Notes under the pieces: generated by a model
Told to the model about the DNA's origin: nothing
Database searches by the model: none
What the model saw: only the letters and a program-made list of their open reading frames with translations
Program-made: the position numbers and the translations under genes
Shown: in pieces, positions 34,315 to 43,212 of the stretch
How the letters are laid out: every line of letters starts with the position of its first letter
Numbering within the stretch: position 1 is the first letter of the stretch
NCBI GenBank assembly: GCA_016795375.1
Contig: JAEUHJ010000131.1
Location: 1-45,584, forward strand
Direction: 5' to 3'
Length of the DNA: 45,584 nucleotides
Origin: Verrucomicrobiaceae bacterium
Lineage (GTDB): Bacteria > Verrucomicrobiota > Verrucomicrobiia > Verrucomicrobiales > Verrucomicrobiaceae

Positions 34315-34974
34315 ATGACCAGCGCCTTTCCCGAAGATCTGCACCACACACTCCGCCGCACCGGTGTCATCGCTGTGCTCATGATCGACCGTGCTGACGA
34401 CGCCGTGCCGCTGGCGCGCGCGTTGCTCGCCGGCGGTGTCGATTGCATCGAGCTGACCCTGCGCACGGAAGCGGCGCTCGATTCGCTGCGGCGCATCCGT
34501 GCCGAGGTGCCGGAATTGGTGGCCGGTGTCGGCACCATCCTGACACCGCGGCAGGTCAATGACGCAAAGGAGGCCGGCGCCAGCTTCGGCGTGGCTCCGG
34601 GGATGAATCCGCGCGTCGTGGCGGAGGCCCGGCGCATCGGCCTGCCCTTTGCTCCAGGTGTCTGCACGCCGACGGACATCGAACTCGCGCTCGAGGCCGG
34701 TTGCCGCCTGTTGAAATTTTTCCCCTGCGAACCCTGTGGCGGCCTGCCCTACCTGAAAACCATCGCCGCGCCCTTCATGCACCTCGGCGTGCAGTTCATC
34801 CCGCTCGGCGGTGTGAATGCCGCGAATGCCGCCGCCTATTTGAAGGAACCCTCCGTGCTCGCCCTTGGCGGTTCGTGGCTTGCGCCGAAGGAACTCATCG
34901 CCAAAGGCGGCTGGCAGGCCATCACCACGCTGGCCACCGAAATCACCAGCATCGTCAAACAAGCACGCCCGTGA
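34315..34974 (+). CDS. eda: 2-dehydro-3-deoxy-phosphogluconate (KDPG) aldolase
   Basis: 219 residues from ATG 34315 (MTSAFPEDLHHTLRRTGVIA). It splits KDPG into pyruvate and glyceraldehyde-3-phosphate in the Entner-Doudoroff route. Motifs: GVIAVLMID, CIELTLRT (catalytic Glu), VGVGTI-like VAGVGTIL, GASFGVAPGM, CTPTDIELALEAG and the Schiff-base Lys in RLLKFFPCEP. Length matches the family. It overlaps the kinase start as GTGA (34971-34974), so it is coupled with it: together they convert KDG to pyruvate plus G3P. Confidence 0.94.
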   Translation: MTSAFPEDLHHTLRRTGVIAVLMIDRADDAVPLARALLAGGVDCIELTLRTEAALDSLRRIRAEVPELVAGVGTILTPRQVNDAKEAGASFGVAPGMNPRVVAEARRIGLPFAPGVCTPTDIELALEAGCRLLKFFPCEPCGGLPYLKTIAAPFMHLGVQFIPLGGVNAANAAAYLKEPSVLALGGSWLAPKELIAKGGWQAITTLATEITSIVKQARP

Positions 34975-36002
34975 GCCGCGTCGTCACCTTTGGCGAGATC
35001 ATGCTGCGCCTCGCCACGCCGGGCCATGCGCGGTTTCAGCAAGCAATGCCGGGCGGTGTGGACACCACCTTCGCAGGGGCGGAGGCCAGCATCGCGGCCT
35101 CGCTGGCGCACCTCGGCATCGACGCGGCCTTTGTGACCGCGCTGCCGGATCACGCCATCGCCGACGCGTGCGTCGCCGACCTGCGGTCCATGGGTGTCGT
35201 CACCAGGCACATCCTGCGCACGGCGACGGGCCGCCTGGGCATCTACTTCCTGGAGCACGGCGTGAATCAGCGCGGCGGCAATGTCATCTATGACCGCGAA
35301 GGTTCCGCCGTGGCCGTCACTCCTGCCTCCGCGTATGATTGGGAGGCGATTTTCGATGGTTGCGAATGGTTCGTCATCTCCGGCATCACGCCCGCCATCT
35401 CGCGCAATGCGAGCGAGGTCGCGCTGAGCGCCGTCCAGGAGGCCCGGAAGCGCGGCATCAAGGTCGTGTGCGACATGAACCACCGCGCCAAGCTCTGGCG
35501 CTGGGAGCCGCCGCGCTCCGCGCGTGATCTCGCCACGCGCACCATGCGGGAGCTGCTGCGCCACGTCACCGTCTTCGTCGGCGGCATCAGCGACGCCACC
35601 GCGATGCTCGGCATCGAGTTCACCGGCGATTTGAAGGCGCTGGCGAGGAAGATAGCCGCCGAATTTCCCCACCTCACCCACACCGCCTTCACCCTGCGTG
35701 ATGGCAGCACCTCCGCCGTGCAATGTTTCAGCGGCGCGCTTTACGAGTCCGCGACGGGCACGCTTCACACCGCGCCGACCCACACGATCACGCATGTCAT
35801 CGACCGCCTCGGAGCGGGCGATGCCTTCACCGCAGGTCTCATCTTTTCATTTCTGCAAAATTCCACCGCTCCAATCACGATCTCCTTCGCCACCGCCGCA
35901 GGCTGCCTCGCCCACTCCATCGAGGGTGATTACAACCACAGCACCCGAGCCGAGATCGAAGCCCTCATGCAGGGCGACGGCGGCGGGCGTGTGAACCGGT
36001 GA
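34971..36002 (+). CDS. kdgK: 2-keto-3-deoxygluconate kinase (PfkB family)
   Basis: 343 residues from GTG 34971 (VSRVVTFGEIMLRLATPGH). PfkB-family signatures are present: GGVDTTFAGAEASIAASLAHLG at the N-terminus and the phosphate/catalytic-base loop DRLGAGDAFTAG near the C-terminus. Phosphorylation of KDG is inferred from the coupled KDPG aldolase upstream. Other sugar kinases of the same fold cannot be excluded by sequence alone. The TGA ends at 36002 and the opposite-strand acyltransferase stop begins at 36003, so the two genes abut exactly. Confidence 0.9.
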   Translation: MSRVVTFGEIMLRLATPGHARFQQAMPGGVDTTFAGAEASIAASLAHLGIDAAFVTALPDHAIADACVADLRSMGVVTRHILRTATGRLGIYFLEHGVNQRGGNVIYDREGSAVAVTPASAYDWEAIFDGCEWFVISGITPAISRNASEVALSAVQEARKRGIKVVCDMNHRAKLWRWEPPRSARDLATRTMRELLRHVTVFVGGISDATAMLGIEFTGDLKALARKIAAEFPHLTHTAFTLRDGSTSAVQCFSGALYESATGTLHTAPTHTITHVIDRLGAGDAFTAGLIFSFLQNSTAPITISFATAAGCLAHSIEGDYNHSTRAEIEALMQGDGGGRVNR

Positions 36003-36611
36003 TCAATGTCGCAGCGCCAGCACCGCCTCCCGCGCCCGCGCGAGGAAATCCGGCTTCGTTTCACCGTCTTCGAGCCGGATCGGCGCGCCGAAGGTCACGC
36101 TGCCGAGCATGGGCACGGGCAGGATTTCGCCCTTCGGCAGGATGCGGTTCAGATTCTCCATCCACACCGGCACCAGCTCGACATCCGGCCGTTTTTTCGC
36201 GAGATGAAACAGCCCCGGCTTGAACGGCTGCGGCTCCGGCGTCGTCTGACGGCCACCTTCGGGAAAGATGATCAACGAGTGCCGCTCGCCGAGCGCGTTG
36301 ACCATGTCATCGAGCGGATTCGCCTCCCGCGTGACCTGTTTGCGCTCGATGAGCAGCGCGTTGAACACATCGCAGGCCAGTTTCATGCGCAGACGGCTCG
36401 CAGACCAGTAGTCCTTCGCCGCAACCATGCGCGTCAGCGCGCGCACCGGCGGCGGCAGCGACGCCCAGAGCACCGGCCCGTCGAGATTGCTCGTGTGATT
36501 GGCGAAATACACGCGCTGCCGCAGCTCCGGTCCGCAGCCCTGCCAACGCGCCACCGAACCTGAAAACAGGCGTAAAGCTCCGGCGACGAGGTGGGTGGTC
36601 ATGCGGCGCAT
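36003..36611 (-). CDS. 1-acyl-sn-glycerol-3-phosphate acyltransferase-like protein (PlsC family)
   Basis: 202 residues from ATG 36611 (MRRMTTHLVAGALRLFSGS); ATG 36602 is also possible. The PlsC motifs are clear: YFANHTSNLDGPVLW (HxxxxD catalytic pair), then RKQVTREANPLDD and LIIFPEGGRQ (motif III). Acylates lyso-phosphatidate or a related acceptor at the inner membrane. It is divergent from the small gene at 36679 with 67 bp between. Confidence 0.9.
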   Translation of the reverse strand: MRRMTTHLVAGALRLFSGSVARWQGCGPELRQRVYFANHTSNLDGPVLWASLPPPVRALTRMVAAKDYWSASRLRMKLACDVFNALLIERKQVTREANPLDDMVNALGERHSLIIFPEGGRQTTPEPQPFKPGLFHLAKKRPDVELVPVWMENLNRILPKGEILPVPMLGSVTFGAPIRLEDGETKPDFLARAREAVLALRH

Positions 36612-36678
36612 GATGCGCGGTGTGGCCGCGCTTGTCACGCACCTTGCAACTTTCTCCCGCACGCCTACCTTCGCCGCC

Positions 36679-36906
36679 ATGCAGCCCAGGCCCGTCATCA
36701 ACGTGGAGGAATTCATCGGCAAGACCGTGGGCCGCCGCGTGCCGCCGCGTGATCCGCTCCGTGTGTGCGACAGCAACAAGGCGAACGCCATCGCCTGGAA
36801 GAATGCGTTTCCCTACCGGGGCGCTCCCCGCGGTGTCTATCGATTCACAACCCACGAGGAGGCCGACGCATGGATGATGAAGCATACGGGTCCCATGAAA
36901 CGATAA
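36679..36906 (+). CDS. Small partner protein of the nucleotidyltransferase module
   Basis: 75 residues from ATG 36679 (MQPRPVINVEEFIGKTVG). Basic, with SNKANAIAWKNAFPYRGAPR and a helical end (THEEADAWMMKHTGP). I know no family. It overlaps the downstream nucleotidyltransferase by 37 bp in another frame, which is typical of coupled two-gene modules such as toxin-antitoxin pairs. The nucleotidyltransferase SD lies inside this gene. Confidence 0.7.
   Translation: MQPRPVINVEEFIGKTVGRRVPPRDPLRVCDSNKANAIAWKNAFPYRGAPRGVYRFTTHEEADAWMMKHTGPMKR
36856..36862 (+). promoter_or_regulatory. Strong Shine-Dalgarno for the nucleotidyltransferase
   Basis: GAGGAGG lies 7 nt upstream of ATG 36870 and inside the preceding small gene. 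It decides the start at 36870 rather than the longer upstream reading frame, and it is notable because many other genes here lack a clear SD. Confidence 0.75.
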
Positions 36907-37394
36907 CCAACGACGGGCCTGAATCCCGCCAGCCTACCGTTGAAGACCTGCTGGAACTGTGCCGCGAGCTGAACAGCCGCGGAGCAAAGTATCTGATCGT
37001 CGGTGGCTTCGCGATTCGTGGTGCCGGCTACATCCGTGAAACGAACGACTTGGACGTGATCATCGACACCGCGCCTGAAAATGAGGCCAAGGTGTTCAAA
37101 TCCCTCGAAATCCTACCCGACAAGGCCGTGCTCCATCTCCAGCCCGGCGAGGTGGAGAAATACACCGTCGTCCGTGTGGCGGACGAGATCGTGATCGACC
37201 TCATGAAGTCGGCCTCCGGCATCGACTATGCCGAGGCATCGAAAGACATCGTTATTCGTGAGGTCGCGGGCGTGCCAATCCCATTCGCCTCTCCACGCCT
37301 GCTCTGGCGCATGAAACGCAAAACCTATCGTGAGAAGGATCTCGCTGATTTGATCTTCCTGCGGCAGCAGTATCCGGAGGTGACTGCCGACTGA
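36870..37394 (+). CDS. Nucleotidyltransferase (DUF6036/AbiEii-like)
   Basis: 174 residues from ATG 36870, supported by a GAGGAGG SD. NTase fold: KYLIVGGFAIRGAGYIRETN, then DLDVIID (GG plus DxD metal site), and a third acidic residue in EIVIDLMKSAS. LLWRMKRKTYREKDLADLIF near the C-terminus is the helical segment seen in AbiEii/DUF6036-type proteins. Such enzymes add nucleotides to proteins or tRNA, often as toxin or defence components. Overlap with the 75-residue gene suggests a two-gene module. Not part of a core operon: it sits between a lipid gene and a metal ATPase. Toxin role is inference. Confidence 0.85.
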   Translation: MDDEAYGSHETITNDGPESRQPTVEDLLELCRELNSRGAKYLIVGGFAIRGAGYIRETNDLDVIIDTAPENEAKVFKSLEILPDKAVLHLQPGEVEKYTVVRVADEIVIDLMKSASGIDYAEASKDIVIREVAGVPIPFASPRLLWRMKRKTYREKDLADLIFLRQQYPEVTAD

Positions 37395-37409
37395 TTTTGC
37401 CAAGACCAA

Positions 37410-39608
37410 ATGCCCAACACCCCCGACAGCGCCTGGATGCACGCCATCGAGTCCTTCCTGCTCGACGAGTCTTCCGTGGAGGCGATCCGCCTCGATCCGG
37501 CGTCGAAGAAGGTCGAGATGGCCACGCTGGGCCGTGTGGATGGCGAGCTGCTCCAGGCAAAACTCGCGGAGGTGCTGCGCGCGATTGATGCGAAGTGGCT
37601 CAAGGAAGTGCCGGAGCACACCGCCATGCTGGAGGTGAGCCAGAAGAGCGGCGTGGTGCAGATCGAGAAGCCCTCCTGCTCCACCGCGCCGAAATTCTGG
37701 AAATGGCGTGAGTTCGAGTGGCCGGAGGCGGACGATATTGAAAAAGAAAGCGATGACGAATGGCGCTTGCTCGCGGTGCAGGCGGCGGTTTGCGGCGTTT
37801 CGCTCGTGCTGGGCTGGTTTTTCGGCCATCCGGCTTTTTTCGTCGCCTCGCTCATCGCAGGCGGTTGGGACGCGGCGAAGGATGCGTGGGAAAATCTGCG
37901 CGAGGGCCGCCTCGACGTGCATTTCCTCATGCTCGCCGTCGCGCTCGGCGCGGTGGTGATTGGCGCTTGGGAGGAGGGCGCGCTGCTGCTCTTCCTTTTC
38001 TCCACCAGCGGCGCGCTGGAGCATTTCGTGCTCTACCGCACGCATCGGGAGATCAATGCGCTGACGAAGGCCGCGCCGAAACTCGCGCATGTGCTGCTTC
38101 CCGACGGTCAAACCGAAGATCGCGATGTGCACGCGCTGCGCATCGGCGATGTGATCGTGGTGAAACCGGACGAGCTGTTCCCGGTCGATGGCATCGTGAC
38201 CTCCGGACTCACCGCCGCGGATGAATCGACGCTCACCGGCGAGGCGCTGCCGATCACGAAGGAGGCTGGCGCGGCCATTTTCGGCGGCACGCTCAATCTG
38301 TGGGGCCTTGTGCAGGTGCGTGTCGATAAACCGGCCACGCAGAGCGCGCTCGCGAAGATCATCACGCTCATCCAGACCGCGCAGCACATGCGCGCGCCCA
38401 GCCAGCGATTCACCGACCGCTTTGGCACGCGCTACACGATTTTGACGCTCGGCATCGTCGCGGTGATGTTTTTCGTGTGGTGGCTCGGATTTGGCATTTT
38501 GCCGTTTGAAAACACCGCCGCGTCGAAGTCGGCGTTTTATCGTGCGATGACGCTGCTGGTCGTGATGAGCCCCTGCGCGCTCGTGTTGTCGATTCCCTCG
38601 GCCATTCTCGCCGCCATCGCGTGGGGAGCGCGGCGCGGCGTGCTCTTTCGCAGCGGCGCGGCCATCGAAAAACTCGCGGAGGTCGATGTCGTGGCGATGG
38701 ACAAGACCGGCACGCTCACCGAGGGGGAGCTGAGAGTCACGAAGGTCGAATCCTTTCCCGCCGGCCATGAGGAGGACGTTTTGCGCATCGCGGTGAGCCT
38801 GGAGTCGAACTCGAATCATCCCATCGCCCGCGCCATCACTCGTTTCGGGCAGGAGCAGGGCATCGCGGCGGAGAAACTGGCTGAATTTCACTCCATCGCC
38901 GGCCAAGGTCTGCGCGGACGCACGGATGCCGGCCTCAGCTATGTCGGGCGACGCGAATTGATCAAAGACAGCGTCCTTGGCGGAGCGCTGGCGGGCATCC
39001 CCGACGCGCCGCTGGGTTTCAGCGAGGTCTGGGTGCTGCACGAACAGAACATCGGCCGCATCTTGCTCAAGGACGAGGTGCGGCCCGGCAGCCGCGCCGT
39101 GCTGGAAAAACTCGCCGCCGACGGCGTGCTCACCGTGATGCTCACCGGCGACCGCCGCGCCGCCTCCACGGAGGTCGCGAAGCAGCTCGGCCTGTCCGAA
39201 GTGCGCGCCGGGCTGCACCCCGAGGACAAGGTGGCCGTCATCCGCGAGCTGACGCAGCAAGGTCATAGGGTCGCCATGGTCGGCGATGGCGTGAATGACG
39301 CCCCGAGCCTCGCCGCCGCCCATGTGAGCGTCGGCATGGGGGCGAGAGGCAGTGATGCCGCGCTGGAGCAGAGTGATGTCGTCTTGATGCAGGACAAGAT
39401 CGAAAAGCTGCTCTCCGCCCGCCGCATCAGCCACCATGCCCGCGCCATCATCCGGCAGAACATCGTCATCTCCCTCGGCAGCGTCATCGTCATGGCCGTG
39501 GCGTCGCTGTTCGGCATCGTACCGCTCACGCTGGGCGTGCTGACGCACGAAGGCAGCACGGTGCTCGTGTGCCTGAACAGCCTGCGGCTGCTGTTTGAGA
39601 ACGAGTGA
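37410..39608 (+). CDS. P1B-4-type heavy-metal ATPase (Co/Fe/Zn exporter)
   Basis: 732 residues. A P-type ATPase: TGEALP (actuator), DKTGT (phosphorylation Asp), NHPIAR (HP locus), TGDRR and GDGVNDAP (hinge). The TM6 metal motif is SPC (MSPCALVLS) and the last helices contain HEGSTVLVCLNSLRLL; SPC plus HEGxT defines the P1B-4 subgroup (CoaT/PfeT/CtpD-like: Co2+, Fe2+, Zn2+). The N-terminus (about 115 residues) has no CxxC metal-binding motif, as is common for P1B-4. Expels metal across the inner membrane. It starts 15 bp after the nucleotidyltransferase stop. Exact metal not decided. Confidence 0.93.
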   Translation: MPNTPDSAWMHAIESFLLDESSVEAIRLDPASKKVEMATLGRVDGELLQAKLAEVLRAIDAKWLKEVPEHTAMLEVSQKSGVVQIEKPSCSTAPKFWKWREFEWPEADDIEKESDDEWRLLAVQAAVCGVSLVLGWFFGHPAFFVASLIAGGWDAAKDAWENLREGRLDVHFLMLAVALGAVVIGAWEEGALLLFLFSTSGALEHFVLYRTHREINALTKAAPKLAHVLLPDGQTEDRDVHALRIGDVIVVKPDELFPVDGIVTSGLTAADESTLTGEALPITKEAGAAIFGGTLNLWGLVQVRVDKPATQSALAKIITLIQTAQHMRAPSQRFTDRFGTRYTILTLGIVAVMFFVWWLGFGILPFENTAASKSAFYRAMTLLVVMSPCALVLSIPSAILAAIAWGARRGVLFRSGAAIEKLAEVDVVAMDKTGTLTEGELRVTKVESFPAGHEEDVLRIAVSLESNSNHPIARAITRFGQEQGIAAEKLAEFHSIAGQGLRGRTDAGLSYVGRRELIKDSVLGGALAGIPDAPLGFSEVWVLHEQNIGRILLKDEVRPGSRAVLEKLAADGVLTVMLTGDRRAASTEVAKQLGLSEVRAGLHPEDKVAVIRELTQQGHRVAMVGDGVNDAPSLAAAHVSVGMGARGSDAALEQSDVVLMQDKIEKLLSARRISHHARAIIRQNIVISLGSVIVMAVASLFGIVPLTLGVLTHEGSTVLVCLNSLRLLFENE

Positions 39609-39709
39609 TCTCCGCCGATGTCGTGTACCGCGCAGGTGCTTCTTGCATCCCGGTCGGCGGGGTGAAAAATTTCATCGCATCCCGCCTCAAAGATGTCACA
39701 CTTGCCGCC

Positions 39710-40276
39710 ATGCCAGCCTCCTTCGGACAAACGCTCGCCGCCGCCCGTGAACAACGCGGCCTGTCCATCGAGGACGCCGCGCACGAGACGCGCATCCCCG
39801 TGCAGCGTCTGCGGCTTCTGGAGGCCGGGAATTTCGCCGGCTTCGGCAGCATGACGTATGCGCGCTCCTTCGTCCGCGCCTACAGCGAGTTCCTCAGCGT
39901 GGACTGCGCGGCGATCATCGAGGAGCTGCCGGAAGGCGCTCTCGGCGGGGAGCATGACTATCGTTACCTGACGCGTTCCCAAGGCGCCTGGTTGCGGGAA
40001 CGTGCCGCTTATTCCGAGCGCGTCAGCACGCCCGCCGCCAGCAACCATGTGCGCACCATCAAATCCCCCCTGCCCGCCGCCATCGCGGTGTTTGTGCTCA
40101 TCCTCGCCGGCACCGCCATGTGGGGAAAACATGTGGCGGAGTCGCGGCAGAGCGTGGAGCCCGCCGCGATGAAGGCGCTGCCGGTGCTCGACGAGGATCC
40201 CGCGCCTCCCGCCGCCAGACAGGTGAGGCAGACCGAGTCCCCCGTCACCGTGCGCAAAGCCACCCCGGTCGATTGA
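39710..40276 (+). CDS. RodZ-like helix-turn-helix membrane protein
   Basis: 188 residues from ATG 39710 (MPASFGQTLAAAREQRGLSI). Residues about 3-70 are an HTH_25/RodZ-type domain (SIEDAAHETRIPVQRLRLLE, then YARSFVRAYSEFL). A membrane segment follows at about 124-144 (AAIAVFVLILAGTAMW), then a short Pro-rich periplasmic tail. RodZ links MreB to the cell wall machinery; here the tail is short and lacks a clear DUF4115 domain, so RodZ function is uncertain. It is followed after 6 bp by a small membrane protein gene. Confidence 0.85.
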   Translation: MPASFGQTLAAAREQRGLSIEDAAHETRIPVQRLRLLEAGNFAGFGSMTYARSFVRAYSEFLSVDCAAIIEELPEGALGGEHDYRYLTRSQGAWLRERAAYSERVSTPAASNHVRTIKSPLPAAIAVFVLILAGTAMWGKHVAESRQSVEPAAMKALPVLDEDPAPPAARQVRQTESPVTVRKATPVD

Positions 40277-40282
40277 ATTGTG

Positions 40283-40615
40283 ATGTCCGCGCCAGACAAA
40301 TCATCCGCAAAAAAAACCGACGGCTGGGTCGAGCCGCTCGTCTGGAGCCTCCTGTTCATCGCCGGCATCGTCACCGCCGCCGTGGTGAGCAGGCCGGCGC
40401 GTGAGGTCATCCTGCAAGGCGTCGGCTACCTCTTTGCCTTCTTCTCCACACCCTTCGTACTGGAGGCCACGGCCGCCTTCGTCGGACTGAGCCTCGTTTG
40501 CATCATCAACAGCCGCCGCATCGAGAAAGAAGGGGACGGCTGGGTGGTCATGGAGGTGAAGAAAGAGGATGCGGAGGCGGAAGCCCCCGCACAGAAGACG
40601 GAAACCACCGTCTGA
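40283..40615 (+). CDS. Small membrane protein
   Basis: 110 residues from ATG 40283 (GTG at 40280 is the alternative). Two membrane segments, LVWSLLFIAGIVTAAVV and FVLEATAAFVGLSLVCII, with a short amphipathic region between, and an acidic, Lys-rich tail. It follows the RodZ-like gene by 6 bp, so it is probably in the same transcript. No family recognised. Confidence 0.75.
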   Translation: MSAPDKSSAKKTDGWVEPLVWSLLFIAGIVTAAVVSRPAREVILQGVGYLFAFFSTPFVLEATAAFVGLSLVCIINSRRIEKEGDGWVVMEVKKEDAEAEAPAQKTETTV

Positions 40616-40671
40616 GCCTGGCAAATCTGAATCCGGCTGGCATCGCGGGCGTCTTTGTCCCAACATCCCGC

Positions 40672-43170
40672 ATGTCCGCCGCAGTTCCGCACCCGCACAC
40701 CACCGCCACCCACGCGGGGCGTGTCATGACTGCGGGGAAATTCCTGCGGCTCACGGATGGCGCGGCGTTCTTCATGCGCGGCGTCAGCTACGGGCCGTTC
40801 CGTCCGAACTCGCGCGGCGAGCCCTTTCCCGAGGACGGGCGCCTCGCCGCCGACCTGCGCCACATCGCGTCCAGCGGCTTCAACACGGTGCGGATTTACG
40901 AGCTGCCGACACAGGCCGTGCTCCGCGCGGCTGAATCCAACGGCCTGCGGCTCATCATCGGCATCCCGTGGGCCGAGCATGTGGATTTTCTCGCGGACCG
41001 CGCGCTCCTGCGCGGGATCGAAAAGCGTGTGGCTGAAGCCACCGCCACGCTGTGCGCCCACGCCTGCGTCGCCGCGTTTCTCGTCGGCAATGAGATCGAA
41101 AAAACACTGGTGCGCTGGATCGGGCCGGAACGCGTGCGTGACTTCATCGAGAAACTCATCCGCATCGCCCGGAAAAACGCGCCGGACACGCTCATCAGCT
41201 ACGCCACCTATCCCTCCACCGAGTATCTCGTGCCGCGCAACGCGGACCTCCTCGCGGTGAACGTCTATCTCGAGTCGCGCGAGGCGTTCGACGCCTGTCT
41301 CTCGCGCCTGCAAAATCTCGCGGGAAACAAGCCGCTGCTCATCACCGAGTTCGGACTCGATGTGGCCGTGCATGGCGGGGAACGGCAGGCGGAGGTCATG
41401 CGCTGGCAGCGCGACAGCCTGCTGCGTGGCGGCTGCGCGGGCGGAGTGTGGTTCGCCTTCACGGATGAGTGGCACCGTGGAGGGCGCGACATCACGGACT
41501 GGCGCTTTGGCATTGTGGATCATGAGCGCCATGAGCGGCCCGCATGTGCCGTGGCGCGTGATCTGACCGCCCAACTCGCCGCGCCCGAAACCGCGCCGCG
41601 CATCTCAGTCATCGTCTGCACCCGCAATGGCTCCGCCACGCTGCGAGCCTGCCTCGAATCGCTCACAGTCTTGAACTATCCTGATTTTGAAGTGCTCGTG
41701 ATCGACGACGGCTCCACCGACACCACCGCGGAGATCGCGCAAAGTTTCGCGCAGGTGCGCCGTCATCGTCAAGAGCACGCCGGACTCAGCGTGGCGCGCA
41801 ATCTCGGCGCGCAATTCGCCACCGGTGTCATTTTGGCCTACACCGACGACGACTGCATCGCGCACGCGGACTGGCTGCTGCACCTCAGCCACGCGTTTGC
41901 CGGAAAGTCCGTCGTGGCGGCAGGCGGACCGAACATCCCGCCCCCGCCACGCAACCGTGTCGAGCGTGTCGTCGCCGCCGCGCCCGGAGCACCCGCGCAT
42001 GTGCTGCTTGACGACATCGAGGCCGAGCACCTGCCCGGCTGCAATCTCGCCATCCGTAAAGACGCGCTGGACCGCATCGGCGGTTTCCGCGCCGAGTTCA
42101 GGACGGCCGGTGATGACGTGGATGTGTGCTGGCGGCTGCGTGAAGGCGGCGGCCGGCTCGTCTTCGTGCCCGGCGCGATGGTCTGGCACCACCGCCGCTT
42201 CACCGTCAGGGCGTACCTGCGCCAGCAGTCCGGCTACGGCCGCGCCGAGGCATTGCTGATGAAAATTCATCCGGCGCGCTTCGGTCCTCTTGGCGGCGCG
42301 CGCTGGCGCGGCGGCATTTATGGCGACCAGCTCCCGGCGGATCATCCCGTCGAAGGCAGCATCTTTCACGGCCCGTTCGGGCTGGGCGCGTTCCAGGTCA
42401 TTTATGCGCCGGCATCGTTCCGCCGGTGGGAGCACCTCACCGGCGTGCTCTGGATCGCGTTGCTGCTTGTCGCGACGGCCTGCGCGCAGTTTGAACTGGC
42501 CGCAGGCATCGTTTTTTCCGCCTTGCTGGCCGCATGGAGAGTCAGCGCGCGCAACACCGCCGGCCTGCATGGCCTGCGCGACCGCCTGCTGCTGTGGCTG
42601 CTGGGCCTGTCGCAGCCTGTGGTGCGTGAATGGGCGCGGCTGCGCGGCATGATCCGCCTCGGCGCGCGTCCCAGCCGGCGGCCGCTGCTGCCGGAGATCA
42701 TCCCGCCGGAGAAGCCGCACAAATTCACCCTTCCCCTGGGCACGCTGCGCTTCTGGAGCGAAAAAAACACGACGCGCGACGCCTGGCTCCAGGAGTTGCG
42801 CAAAGCACTCAAATCCGCGCACATCACCCATCGCGAGGATGACGGCTGGCGCTGGTTTGACATCGAGGCATGGCCGTGGGCGGAGGTTTCGCGCGCCTGG
42901 CTCAGCGTCACCGAATATCACGGCGACGGGCGCTGCCTCACGCGCGTGCGCTGCATGTTGCGCGTGCGGCGCGGCATCGGCTGGAACTACCTGCTGTGGT
43001 TCGTCATCGCCGGCCTGATGATGACGACCCGGCATCTGCTCATCATCGGCGCCCTCGGGGCCGCCGCCGCCATCGTGCTGACGCCGCTCGCCCTCTGGCT
43101 GGCCCGTCGTGAGATGCAAAGGCACGCCCGCGCCGCCGCCTGCGCCGCCGGTTTGGTCGAAATGCGCTGA
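40672..43170 (+). CDS. Glycoside hydrolase-glycosyltransferase 2 fusion membrane protein
   Basis: 832 residues from ATG 40672. Residues about 15-305 form a TIM-barrel glycosidase-like domain: FMRGVSYGPFRPN, SGFNTVRIYELPT, VGNEIEKTLVRW (Asn-Glu acid/base of clan GH-A) and LLITEFGLD (nucleophile Glu). A GT2 domain follows: ISVIVCTRNGSATLRACLES, VIDDGSTDTT (Asp metal ligands), AYTDDDC (DxD), then LPGCNLAIRKDALDRIGGF and GDDVDVCWRL. Two pairs of membrane helices lie near the C-terminus (LTGVLWIALLLVATA; YLLWFVIAGLMM with a further hydrophobic run). One chain thus carries a glycan-cleaving and a glycan-building domain. Likely in exopolysaccharide or cell-surface glycan synthesis. Confidence 0.92.
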   Translation: MSAAVPHPHTTATHAGRVMTAGKFLRLTDGAAFFMRGVSYGPFRPNSRGEPFPEDGRLAADLRHIASSGFNTVRIYELPTQAVLRAAESNGLRLIIGIPWAEHVDFLADRALLRGIEKRVAEATATLCAHACVAAFLVGNEIEKTLVRWIGPERVRDFIEKLIRIARKNAPDTLISYATYPSTEYLVPRNADLLAVNVYLESREAFDACLSRLQNLAGNKPLLITEFGLDVAVHGGERQAEVMRWQRDSLLRGGCAGGVWFAFTDEWHRGGRDITDWRFGIVDHERHERPACAVARDLTAQLAAPETAPRISVIVCTRNGSATLRACLESLTVLNYPDFEVLVIDDGSTDTTAEIAQSFAQVRRHRQEHAGLSVARNLGAQFATGVILAYTDDDCIAHADWLLHLSHAFAGKSVVAAGGPNIPPPPRNRVERVVAAAPGAPAHVLLDDIEAEHLPGCNLAIRKDALDRIGGFRAEFRTAGDDVDVCWRLREGGGRLVFVPGAMVWHHRRFTVRAYLRQQSGYGRAEALLMKIHPARFGPLGGARWRGGIYGDQLPADHPVEGSIFHGPFGLGAFQVIYAPASFRRWEHLTGVLWIALLLVATACAQFELAAGIVFSALLAAWRVSARNTAGLHGLRDRLLLWLLGLSQPVVREWARLRGMIRLGARPSRRPLLPEIIPPEKPHKFTLPLGTLRFWSEKNTTRDAWLQELRKALKSAHITHREDDGWRWFDIEAWPWAEVSRAWLSVTEYHGDGRCLTRVRCMLRVRRGIGWNYLLWFVIAGLMMTTRHLLIIGALGAAAAIVLTPLALWLARREMQRHARAAACAAGLVEMR

Positions 43171-43212
43171 ACGGCTGTGTTTGCCGACATAACCCGCCGC
43201 CGTCCCCGTTGA

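Noticed and set aside
37113..39548. 811-codon frame on the - strand
   Set aside because: Antisense to the P1B-4 ATPase and nucleotidyltransferase; no recognisable domain.
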